The notes under the pieces: generated by a model | Told to the model about the DNA's origin: nothing | Seen by the model: the letters and a program-made list of their open reading frames with translations, nothing else | Databases searched by the model: none | Assembly (NCBI GenBank): GCA_023230125.1 | Contig: JALNXZ010000008.1 | Coordinates: 1 to 17,418 of the forward strand | DNA from: Bacteroidales bacterium | Lineage (GTDB): Bacteria > Bacteroidota > Bacteroidia > Bacteroidales > UBA1402 | Length of the DNA stretch: 17,418 nucleotides | Reading direction: 5' to 3' | Shown: positions 7,688-14,262 of the stretch, piece after piece | Numbering within the stretch: position 1 is the first letter of the stretch | Layout: every line of letters begins with the position of its first letter | Position numbers and translations under genes: made by a program

Positions 7688-8458
7688 ATGAAACGAATAT
7701 TTTTAATGATTCTTTTAACAACGGTGATGAGCAATGTTTCTTTTTCACAGAATATTGATAAATCTGTTCTTGAATTTGGAAATTTAAAATATGAAGAGCG
7801 GATTTTTAATCGTTATGAGAAAGACACGGCAGCAGAGGCTGTGGTACTTTATGATATAGGAGAATCTCGATTCAATTACGATGAAAATACAGGATTTGAG
7901 CTCATTTTTGAGAAAAATGAAAAAATAAAGATTTTAAAGGATGCAGGAATTGATTATGCCACTTTTGAAATTCCGTTTTATGTGTCTGAAAATGGCATGG
8001 AGATAGTCAGTGACGTTGAAGGTTATACATACAATGTGGAAAACGATCAGATTATTAAGACTGCACTTGATTTGAGCACCATCTACGAGGACGATTTGCC
8101 AGGAAAATGGAAAATGAAAAAGTTTGCCATGCCAAATGTGAAAAAAGGCTCAGTCATAGAGGTCACGTACAAAATTAGTAGTCCTTTCTTTTTCAATTTC
8201 AGGAATTGGACGTTTCAAAAAAAAATTCCTGTTTTGTATAGCGAATATACGACCAAGATGATTCCTTTCTATACTTATAATTTCTTGTTGCAGGGGAGGA
8301 ACGGTTTCGATGAATATAAATCAGAGGAGGGTAATATGATCAGACATCTATATCATCTAGGTTATAAAGATATGATCTATACGTTTATTATGAAAGATAT
8401 GCCAGCCTTTAAAGATGAGGTTTTTATCACTTGTCCTGAAGACTTTCTAGTAAGCTGA
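7688..8458 (+). CDS. 5' part of a frameshifted DUF3857 protein
   Basis: Start is ATG 7688 (MKRIFLMILLTTVMSNVSFSQ, a signal peptide); a TTG at 7679 is in frame but only adds three residues. This fragment (256 residues) covers the signal peptide and most of a DUF3857 beta domain, including its characteristic FAMPNVKKGSVIEVTYKIS stretch and the following W..QKKIPV..SEY region. It runs to CPEDF and then reads a few non-family residues to TGA at 8456-8458. The family sequence continues at once in another frame (SSKLNFQLSETTN), so this is the front half of a protein of about 660 residues interrupted by a one-base loss. It lies 33 bp after the paralogous gene, probably in the same operon. If the frameshift is real, an exported fragment without the transglutaminase-like core would be made. 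Confidence 0.8.
   Translation: MKRIFLMILLTTVMSNVSFSQNIDKSVLEFGNLKYEERIFNRYEKDTAAEAVVLYDIGESRFNYDENTGFELIFEKNEKIKILKDAGIDYATFEIPFYVSENGMEIVSDVEGYTYNVENDQIIKTALDLSTIYEDDLPGKWKMKKFAMPNVKKGSVIEVTYKISSPFFFNFRNWTFQKKIPVLYSEYTTKMIPFYTYNFLLQGRNGFDEYKSEEGNMIRHLYHLGYKDMIYTFIMKDMPAFKDEVFITCPEDFLVS
8440..8455 (+). other. Frameshift site splitting the second DUF3857 gene
   Basis: The frame used downstream has a TGA at 8437-8439 and the frame used upstream has a TGA at 8456-8458, so the switch must fall between. Restoring one T to the TTT at 8444-8446 gives the continuous reading PEDFSSKLNFQLSETTN, which joins both parts smoothly. No canonical slippery heptamer is present, so programmed frameshifting is unlikely. 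A real one-base deletion or a homopolymer sequencing error are the two main explanations. Confidence 0.85.
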
Positions 8459-8484
8459 ATTTCCAGCTTTCTGAAACAACCAAT

Positions 8485-9669
8485 ATGAATAGAGAAAAAG
8501 AATCTGTCATCAATACATGGCCCAAGTTTTCTCAAGAGATGCAAAAAATGTACGAGTTTGGAGGATATCTGAAGAGTGCGGAAAAAATGGCGTCATCTCA
8601 AGTTGAAACCATGTTATTGACAACAAAATCACCTATGGAAAAAGTTCAGGCCATAGATGAATATATGAAATCCAACTTCAATTGGGACAAATATTACAGC
8701 AAATTCTCCAATCAAAGTGTTAAGAAATTTTTAGAAACAAAAACAGGAAATTCGGCAGAAATCAATATATATTATGTAGGCTTGCTCAGATCAGCAGGTC
8801 TTGATGCTTTTCCGGTCATTCTAAGCACTCGCGATCATGGCAAGCTTCTGTTGGATTACCCTTTCGAACATTTTTTTAATTATGTGGTTGCTGCTGCTGT
8901 AATAGATGGTAAATTTATGTTGTTTGATGCGACTGAACCTTTTGCAGGCATCGGCATTATTCCAGCCCGCTGCATCAACGACAAAGGTCTAGCCATCATG
9001 AAGGGAAAAGGCGAATTTAAATGGCTGGATCTTAGTAGATCAGGTAAATCCAGTGTTTTTTACAATATTGATTTGACTCCAGATCCAATGACAGATTCCA
9101 TCTATGGTCGTTTTTCCGTGAAATCAACCGGTTATGAAGCGCTTGATATGAGGAAAAATTACACTTATGATATGAAAGAGTTTAATCAATCCATGAACTT
9201 TTCCAATATGACACTTAAAGATACCATTCAAGTGAAGAATCTTCGAGATGTCAACAAACTCTTTGAAGTAAAATACATTGCAAATACTCGTATGAATGTA
9301 TTTGACAACAAAAGTTCCTTCTCTCCATTTTATGCTTTCTTCTTTTCGCTCAATCCATTACAAAACCCTACCCGTACTTATCCGATTGACCTCATTTACA
9401 AAAAGGAAAAGAAAATCTCCGCTACCATCCACATTCCGGCGGGTTATAAATTGTTGAATGGACCCAACGCCATCAATATAGACAATAAAAAATTCAATCT
9501 TCAATTGAAAACAGATATGCTCAATGACTCTACCTTCTTGATAGTTGGTGGTTACGAGTTTAAGAAAGAAATATTTTCAACTGACGAATACGATGAAATC
9601 AAGGGCTATTTCCGAGATATAGTCAATGTTTTCAATCAAGAAGTGGTACTGGAGAAGATCAAATCATGA
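8485..9669 (+). CDS. 3' part of a frameshifted DUF3857 protein, with degenerate transglutaminase-like core
   Basis: The frame is open from 8440; ATG 8485 is simply its first methionine, not a likely natural start, and there is no signal peptide. The 394 residues hold a transglutaminase-like core at about 45-165 and a C-terminal beta domain (about 185-385). Fold landmarks are clear: AIDEYMKSNFNWD, TGNSAEINIYYVGLLRSAGL, VILSTRDHG, FNYVVAA, LFDATEP and ARCIN. The catalytic positions are altered: Ser 90 sits where Cys is expected, Tyr 133 where His is expected, and Asp 148 remains. The intact parent protein would probably be a non-enzymatic, perhaps ligand-binding, version of the fold. It converges with trkA across 45 bp in which I see no clear terminator. 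Confidence 0.8.
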   Translation: MNREKESVINTWPKFSQEMQKMYEFGGYLKSAEKMASSQVETMLLTTKSPMEKVQAIDEYMKSNFNWDKYYSKFSNQSVKKFLETKTGNSAEINIYYVGLLRSAGLDAFPVILSTRDHGKLLLDYPFEHFFNYVVAAAVIDGKFMLFDATEPFAGIGIIPARCINDKGLAIMKGKGEFKWLDLSRSGKSSVFYNIDLTPDPMTDSIYGRFSVKSTGYEALDMRKNYTYDMKEFNQSMNFSNMTLKDTIQVKNLRDVNKLFEVKYIANTRMNVFDNKSSFSPFYAFFFSLNPLQNPTRTYPIDLIYKKEKKISATIHIPAGYKLLNGPNAINIDNKKFNLQLKTDMLNDSTFLIVGGYEFKKEIFSTDEYDEIKGYFRDIVNVFNQEVVLEKIKS

Positions 9670-9714
9670 TTTTCTTGCGGAATAACAACTTGCTGTAATC
9701 TCTTTCCTTTTTAT

Positions 9715-11052
9715 TTATTGAAAAAATTTCTCTATGTGTTGGATGGAAGAATTCGGACAGAAAACGACGACGTGGTCACCTTCCTGGATTTGGGTGTCTC
9801 CGTAAATCAACATTCCCTTACCTTTTCGAACCAACCCTCCCAAACTGATATTTTCTGGAATATCCAGATTCTTGACCACTGTTCTTGTGATTTTAGCCTT
9901 TTTGTTGACGACAAATTCTGCCACTTCCGCATCTGCAAAAGCGAGACTCTTTACATTGGAAACATCGGCTTCAAGCATCATTTGGTAGATGTGGCCTGCG
10001 GAAATCAGTTTTTTATTGATGATCATGCCTATGTCCAAACCTTCAGCCATAGCAATGTAATCAATGTTTTCAACTTCCGCAATGGTGCGATGAATGTGAT
10101 AATTTTTGGCGGCCAGACAGGAAAGAATGTTTGTTTCAGCACTACCTGTCAGCGCGACAAAGGCATCCGTTTTTTCAATGCCTTCGGATGCGAGAAGGTC
10201 CACATCCCTGCCATCACCTACAATAACCGACGTGTTTGAATCAACTCTTTCCATTAACCATTCAGCACGATCACGGTTTTGCTCAATAATCTTAACATTA
10301 AAGTCATTAGATAACAAATGAGAAGTTTTGATGGCAATCCGGCTGCCACCCATAATCATGACATTATGTATTTCATTGCTGCTTTTTCCACAGATTTTTC
10401 GGATGGTTTCTATGGCTTCAGGTGTAGAAATGAAGAAGACCAAGTCTCCCACAAGTACCATATCTTTTCCCGTAGGAATTAGCGTTCTGTTTTGACGTTT
10501 GATGACCGCGATGCGGTAAGTGTTCTCATTTTTAAACAATTCAACCAGTGACTTCTCTAAAATGGAGGCGTTGGAACGTACTTTCACGCTGACCAAAATC
10601 AGTTTTCCTCCGCAGAATTCATGCCATTGTCTAGTCCAAGGGCGTTTTAGACTATTGATAATTTCTTCTGCAGCCAACTTCTCAGGATAAATCAAGGAGT
10701 CAATACCCAGTTGCTCAAAAAATGCTTTATTGGATTCTTCCAGATATTCGGGATTGTCTATGCGAGCTACAGTTTTCTTGGCCCCTAGTTTAGTCGCTAA
10801 AATACAAGCTGTCATATTTCGACTTTCATCCGGAGTTACTGCTATTAAAAGATCGGCAGATTTTGCTCCTGCTTCCTTAAGCTTTTCAATGGATACAGGA
10901 GACCCAACCAGTGTCATGAAGTCATAATTCGTATTAAGATTGGCAAGGACTTCTCCATTCAAATCTAGAACCACAATATTGTGTTTCTCACGAGATAACA
11001 TTTTTGCTAAATGTCTGCCAACCTCTCCGGCACCTGCAACTATAATTTTCAT
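9715..11052 (-). CDS. trkA: Trk-type K+ uptake protein TrkA, NAD-binding subunit
   Basis: A 445-residue cytosolic ring-forming regulator of the TrkH-type potassium channel. It has the full tandem RCK layout. The first Rossmann domain has GAGEVG at 7-12 and the acidic D30 after the second strand. A TrkA-C domain follows at about 148-217. The second Rossmann domain has GGSR at 235-238 and E257, and a second TrkA-C domain is at about 363-443. NAD(H) or ATP binding to such domains gates the channel. It lies 191 bp downstream of dxs on the same strand. In many Bacteroidota trkH follows trkA; here the next gene is convergent, so the membrane partner must be elsewhere. A dyad and direct repeats lie directly upstream. 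Confidence 0.96.
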   Translation of the reverse strand: MKIIVAGAGEVGRHLAKMLSREKHNIVVLDLNGEVLANLNTNYDFMTLVGSPVSIEKLKEAGAKSADLLIAVTPDESRNMTACILATKLGAKKTVARIDNPEYLEESNKAFFEQLGIDSLIYPEKLAAEEIINSLKRPWTRQWHEFCGGKLILVSVKVRSNASILEKSLVELFKNENTYRIAVIKRQNRTLIPTGKDMVLVGDLVFFISTPEAIETIRKICGKSSNEIHNVMIMGGSRIAIKTSHLLSNDFNVKIIEQNRDRAEWLMERVDSNTSVIVGDGRDVDLLASEGIEKTDAFVALTGSAETNILSCLAAKNYHIHRTIAEVENIDYIAMAEGLDIGMIINKKLISAGHIYQMMLEADVSNVKSLAFADAEVAEFVVNKKAKITRTVVKNLDIPENISLGGLVRKGKGMLIYGDTQIQEGDHVVVFCPNSSIQHIEKFFQ

Positions 11053-11092
11053 ATGATAATAATTTTTTCGTTTAAGGTCATATGGAACTCAC

Positions 11093-11120
11093 ATGTCCAA
11101 TTTATCATAAACTTGGACGT
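11093..11120 (-). promoter_or_regulatory. Long dyad upstream of trkA (operator or leader hairpin)
   Basis: GTCCAA (11095-11100) and TTGGAC (11113-11118) are inverted repeats. Inside them TTTAT (11101-11105) and ATAAA (11107-11111) are also inverted, leaving one extra base, so almost all of the 24 bp is a dyad. An A-T pair and a G-T wobble extend it to 11093-11120. It sits 41-68 bp upstream of the trkA ATG. If the weak -7-like box at 11126-11133 is used, it forms the extreme 5' end of the mRNA. It could bind a dimeric regulator or fold in RNA. Confidence 0.45.
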
Positions 11121-11125
11121 TTTTA

Positions 11126-11133
11126 CAAACATG
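11126..11133 (-). promoter_or_regulatory. Weak -7-like promoter box for trkA
   Basis: On the minus strand this reads CATGTTTG, matching TAnnTTTG at five of six fixed bases. No -33 element at the right spacing is apparent. It would start transcription near 11122, about 70 nt before the trkA ATG. Read-through from dxs is an alternative source of trkA mRNA. Confidence 0.3.
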
Positions 11134-11236
11134 TTCGTTTCATACATCAATGATTTTATGCACATTTTCGTATTAAATTCGCATGTCATAGTTTCATATT
11201 CTATGAAAAATTTTCAATTCATGCTCGTTTCATACA
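11130..11236. repeat. Direct repeat pair in the dxs-trkA gap
   Basis: CATGTTCGTTTCATACA at 11130-11146 and CATGCTCGTTTCATACA at 11220-11236 agree at 16 of 17 positions, 90 bp apart. A weaker relative with GTTTCATA lies at 11182-11198. One strong copy overlaps the -7-like box of trkA and the other lies 8 bp past the dxs stop. They could be binding sites of one regulator, or the remains of a duplication. No coding sequence is supported in 11053-11243. Confidence 0.5.
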
Positions 11237-11243
11237 ATGAGAA

Positions 11244-13148
11244 TTAAGACTCTTTTAATAAATCAAGGATTGCTTTTTCTATGCCTTCTTTGTCGATTCC
11301 GTATAAATGATGCAGTTCGGCAACAGATCCATGTTCCACAAACACGTCAGGTAGGCCCAGGCGTTTAATTTCCGGTGAAAGGTGATGTTCGGAATAATAT
11401 TCCAGTACGGCACTTCCGAAACCTCCTTCCAAAACTCCGTTTTCGATGGTAATGATTTTGCTGAATTTTTCACCGACTGATTGCAGGAGTGCTTCGTCCA
11501 AAGGTTTTATAAACCGCATATTATAAAGAGCCACCGATATATCTTTCTGACTCAATTTATTGACAACATCGGATGCGGTTTCCCCGATGGGACCGACACA
11601 TAGGATGGCTAAATCGTTTCCTTCAATAAGACAAGTCCCTTTACCGACTTCCAGGAGTTCCATTTTGTTCTTCCAATTTCTGCTGAAACCCTGTCCGCGT
11701 GGGTACCGAATGACAAAAGGACCTTCCTTCATGGTTTGGGCGGTGAACATCAGATTGCGAAGTTCGTGTTCGTCAATGGGGGAACTTATGATGACATTGG
11801 GTATGCAACGCAGATATGCTAGGTCGAAAGTGCCGTGATGGGTCGGGCCGTCTTCACCGACAAGACCTGCCCTGTCCAGACAAAGGACAACCGGCAGTTT
11901 TTGCAAGGCAACATCATGGATGATATTGTCATAAGCTCTTTGGGCAAAAGAAGAATAAATATTGCAGAATGGTATAAGTCCTTCTTTGGCAAGACCTGCG
12001 GAAAAGGTGACGGCATGTCCTTCTGCAATGCCCACGTCAAATGAGCGATCCGGAAAACGATCCATCATCAGGTTCATGCTGCATCCTGTCGGCATGGCAG
12101 GCGTGATGCCCACAATTTTTGGGTTACTTTCAGCAAGTTCAACAAGTGTGTGGCCAAAAACGTCCTGGAACTTCAAAGGCAAATCTTTTGGTTTTTCATC
12201 GCAATCGCGTTCACCGGTGTCTTTGTTGAATTTGCCAGGAGCATGCCATTCTGTCGCATCCCGTTCGGCCGGTTCGAAACCTTTGCCTTTTGTTGTGCAG
12301 ACATGAAGCAATTTGGGGCCTTTCATATTTTTGATATCATTCAGGATCTTGACCAAATTCTCTACATTGTGGCCGTCTACAGGTCCAAAGTACCTGATGT
12401 TTAGCCCTTCGAAGATGTTGTGTTGATTGGTTAGAATAGCCTTCAAGCTATTTCCGAAACGCAAAATCTTGCCTTTTCGATGGTCATTGATGATACCAAT
12501 TTTCTTAAGCAACAAAAACATTTTCCAACGTAGTTGGTTGTATCCTTTGGATGTGGTGATCTTAATCAGATAATCACTCATTCCTCCAACGTTCCGGTCG
12601 ATAGCCATGTGATTGTCATTCAGAATGATCAACAGGTCATTGGGGTGTACGGATGCATTATTCAGACCTTCAAAAGCCAAACCTCCAGACATGGCTCCGT
12701 CTCCTATGACAGCAACAACCAGATTATTATCCCCCTTGATTTTAGCAGCGATGGAAAGTCCAAGTGCAGCAGAAATGGAGTTGGATGCATGACCGGCAAT
12801 GAAGGAGTCATATTCACTCTCAGCCGGATTTGGGAATCCGCTGATACCATTAAATTTCCGATTGGTGGAAAAGACTTTGCGCCGTCCTGTCAGTATCTTG
12901 TGGCCATATGCCTGATGACCGACATCCCAGACCAACTTGTCCTTAGGTGTGTTCAGAACGTAATGAAGCGCAACGGTGAGTTCAACAACCCCAAGGTTAG
13001 CCCCTAGATGCCCTGGATTTTCAGCCAGTTCGTCAATGATAAACTCACGAAGCTCTGAACAAACCTGGGGCAAATCCTTAATGTTGAGTTTTCGGAGATC
13101 ACTCGGATAATCTATTGTATTTAGAATATTTTCTTTATCGTTTTTCAT
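11244..13148 (-). CDS. dxs: 1-deoxy-D-xylulose-5-phosphate synthase
   Basis: A 634-residue thiamine-diphosphate enzyme that condenses pyruvate and glyceraldehyde 3-phosphate to DXP, the first step of the MEP isoprenoid pathway; DXP also feeds thiamine and pyridoxal phosphate synthesis. Length is normal. Motifs in order: GHLGANLG (47-54), WDVGHQAYGHKILTGR (74-89), the ThDP-binding GDGAMSGGLAFEGLNN (149-164), GPVDGH (255-260), the catalytic Glu in GIAEGHA (E376), and the pyrimidine-domain stretch from YSSFAQRAYDNIIHD to DRAGLVGEDGPTHHG (about 398-439). ATG 13148 is preceded by a good -7 box, so the gene has its own promoter divergent from the GSCFA gene. trkA lies 191 bp downstream on the same strand. 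Confidence 0.98.
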   Translation of the reverse strand: MKNDKENILNTIDYPSDLRKLNIKDLPQVCSELREFIIDELAENPGHLGANLGVVELTVALHYVLNTPKDKLVWDVGHQAYGHKILTGRRKVFSTNRKFNGISGFPNPAESEYDSFIAGHASNSISAALGLSIAAKIKGDNNLVVAVIGDGAMSGGLAFEGLNNASVHPNDLLIILNDNHMAIDRNVGGMSDYLIKITTSKGYNQLRWKMFLLLKKIGIINDHRKGKILRFGNSLKAILTNQHNIFEGLNIRYFGPVDGHNVENLVKILNDIKNMKGPKLLHVCTTKGKGFEPAERDATEWHAPGKFNKDTGERDCDEKPKDLPLKFQDVFGHTLVELAESNPKIVGITPAMPTGCSMNLMMDRFPDRSFDVGIAEGHAVTFSAGLAKEGLIPFCNIYSSFAQRAYDNIIHDVALQKLPVVLCLDRAGLVGEDGPTHHGTFDLAYLRCIPNVIISSPIDEHELRNLMFTAQTMKEGPFVIRYPRGQGFSRNWKNKMELLEVGKGTCLIEGNDLAILCVGPIGETASDVVNKLSQKDISVALYNMRFIKPLDEALLQSVGEKFSKIITIENGVLEGGFGSAVLEYYSEHHLSPEIKRLGLPDVFVEHGSVAELHHLYGIDKEGIEKAILDLLKES

Positions 13149-13162
13149 AATTCATAAGCCTG

Positions 13163-13170
13163 CAAAAATA
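13163..13170 (-). promoter_or_regulatory. Bacteroidota -7 promoter box for dxs
   Basis: The minus strand reads TATTTTTG, a perfect TAnnTTTG element. Its last base is 15 nt upstream of the dxs ATG, predicting a start near 13159 and a leader of about 11 nt. The -33 region is AT-rich without an exact TTTG. It is only 33 bp from the opposite-facing box at 13203, so the two promoters overlap within 68 bp. Confidence 0.65.
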
Positions 13171-13202
13171 ACCTTTTTTCTCATATAAATTATAATATTT
13201 TG

Positions 13203-13210
13203 TACTTTTG
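13203..13210 (+). promoter_or_regulatory. Bacteroidota -7 promoter box for the GSCFA/murF-alr unit
   Basis: TACTTTTG is a perfect TAnnTTTG element ending 7 nt before the ATG at 13217. Transcription would start near 13214, leaving a leader of about 3 nt. The TTG at 13208, which could otherwise serve as an in-frame start, lies inside this box, so it is unlikely to be used. Confidence 0.6.
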
Positions 13211-13216
13211 TCCTCT

Positions 13217-14200
13217 ATGGAATTTAGAACTGCAATCCCTTTACAAATATCTGATTTTCACCTTGCTCATACGGACAAGATGATGATACTCGGTTCTTGC
13301 TTTGCTGAAAACATCGGACTCATGTTGAAAGAGAGTGGTTTTCAGGTCTCGCTTAACCCTTTCGGGGTTTTGTATAATCCGGCTTCAGTGGGCACAGCTT
13401 TGCACAGATTGTTGCAAAATCAGCCATTTAGGAAAGAGGAACTGGTAGAACATGATTGCTTTTACCATAGTTTCAGTCACCATAGCTCCTTTTCCGGAAC
13501 AGATCCCAAAAGTACCCTGGAAAAAATCAATACTGCTTTCAATCAGGCTGTGGTTGATTTGAAGGATGCAACTTGTCTAATCATTACCTTCGGTACTTCA
13601 TGGGTATATACATTGCCATCTACAGATCAGATTGTGGCTAATTGCCACAAGATGCCTGAAGAATATTTCTTACGCCGTCGGCTGACGGTCAATGAGATTG
13701 AGTATTTTTACATTGAACTGCTCGAAATGTTATTACAGGCAAAACCAGATCTGAAAGTGTTGTTTACTGTTAGCCCAATCAGACATATGAAGGATGGCGT
13801 ACACGAAAACACCTTGAGCAAATCTACTTTACACCTTGCTATTGAGGGACTTTGTGAAAGCTTTGACCATGTATTTTATTTTCCGTCTTACGAATTGCTG
13901 ATGGACGATCTGAGGGATTATCGCTTTTATGCTGAAGACATGGTACATCCTTCAGCTATTGCTCAGCGTTATATTTGGAATTACTTTTCGGATACCTGTT
14001 TTACCAAGTCAACGAAAGAAATTGTTCGTCAGGTTCAACAGATTCGCAAAGCAATGGAACACAAACCTTTTCATCCTGAAGATGAAGCTTACAAGCGATT
14101 TGCCAAGAAGAATATAGCCATCCTTGAATTGTTGGCAATCAAAGCACCGGAGATTGATTTGAACGAGGAACGGCACTTTTTTGAACAAATACTGGAATAA
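13217..14200 (+). CDS. GSCFA-family protein (SGNH-hydrolase-like)
   Basis: A 327-residue protein of the GSCFA family, named after the motif seen here at residues 26-30 (ILGSCFAENIG). The family is related to SGNH/GDSL hydrolases: S27 would be the nucleophile, TFGTSWVY (124-131) and VSPIRHMKDG (185-194) are conserved blocks, and D241/H244 in DMVHPS match the Asp-His pair near the C-terminus. No signal peptide or membrane segment is seen, so it is probably cytosolic. The biological substrate is unknown. ATG 13217 is preferred over TTG 13208, which lies inside the promoter box. It precedes the MurF-Alr fusion by 62 bp on the same strand; this neighbourhood suggests, but does not prove, a cell-wall-related role. 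Confidence 0.92.
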   Translation: MEFRTAIPLQISDFHLAHTDKMMILGSCFAENIGLMLKESGFQVSLNPFGVLYNPASVGTALHRLLQNQPFRKEELVEHDCFYHSFSHHSSFSGTDPKSTLEKINTAFNQAVVDLKDATCLIITFGTSWVYTLPSTDQIVANCHKMPEEYFLRRRLTVNEIEYFYIELLEMLLQAKPDLKVLFTVSPIRHMKDGVHENTLSKSTLHLAIEGLCESFDHVFYFPSYELLMDDLRDYRFYAEDMVHPSAIAQRYIWNYFSDTCFTKSTKEIVRQVQQIRKAMEHKPFHPEDEAYKRFAKKNIAILELLAIKAPEIDLNEERHFFEQILE

Positions 14201-14262
14201 TGTGGGACTTTTGGATGTGAATTTTTCATGTGATGACATTCGTAACCGAACAAAAATAAGAT

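Noticed and set aside
8444..8454. Programmed -1 frameshifting to join the two DUF3857 fragments
   Set aside because: No X-XXY-YYZ slippery heptamer is present in the 16-bp interval, and I see no stimulatory structure just downstream. A one-base deletion or sequencing error is simpler.
9718..10239. 173-codon open frame opposite trkA
   Set aside because: Fully inside the well-supported trkA gene on the other strand, with no family resemblance.
11011..11247. 78-codon plus-strand frame in the dxs-trkA gap with repeating VSY-like segments
   Set aside because: It overlaps the trkA start on the opposite strand, and its repetition follows from the DNA direct repeats. The gap is better read as regulatory.
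13208..13216. TTG at 13208 as the start of the GSCFA protein
   Set aside because: It lies within a perfect -7 promoter element, adds only three residues, and the ATG at 13217 fits the family N-terminus.
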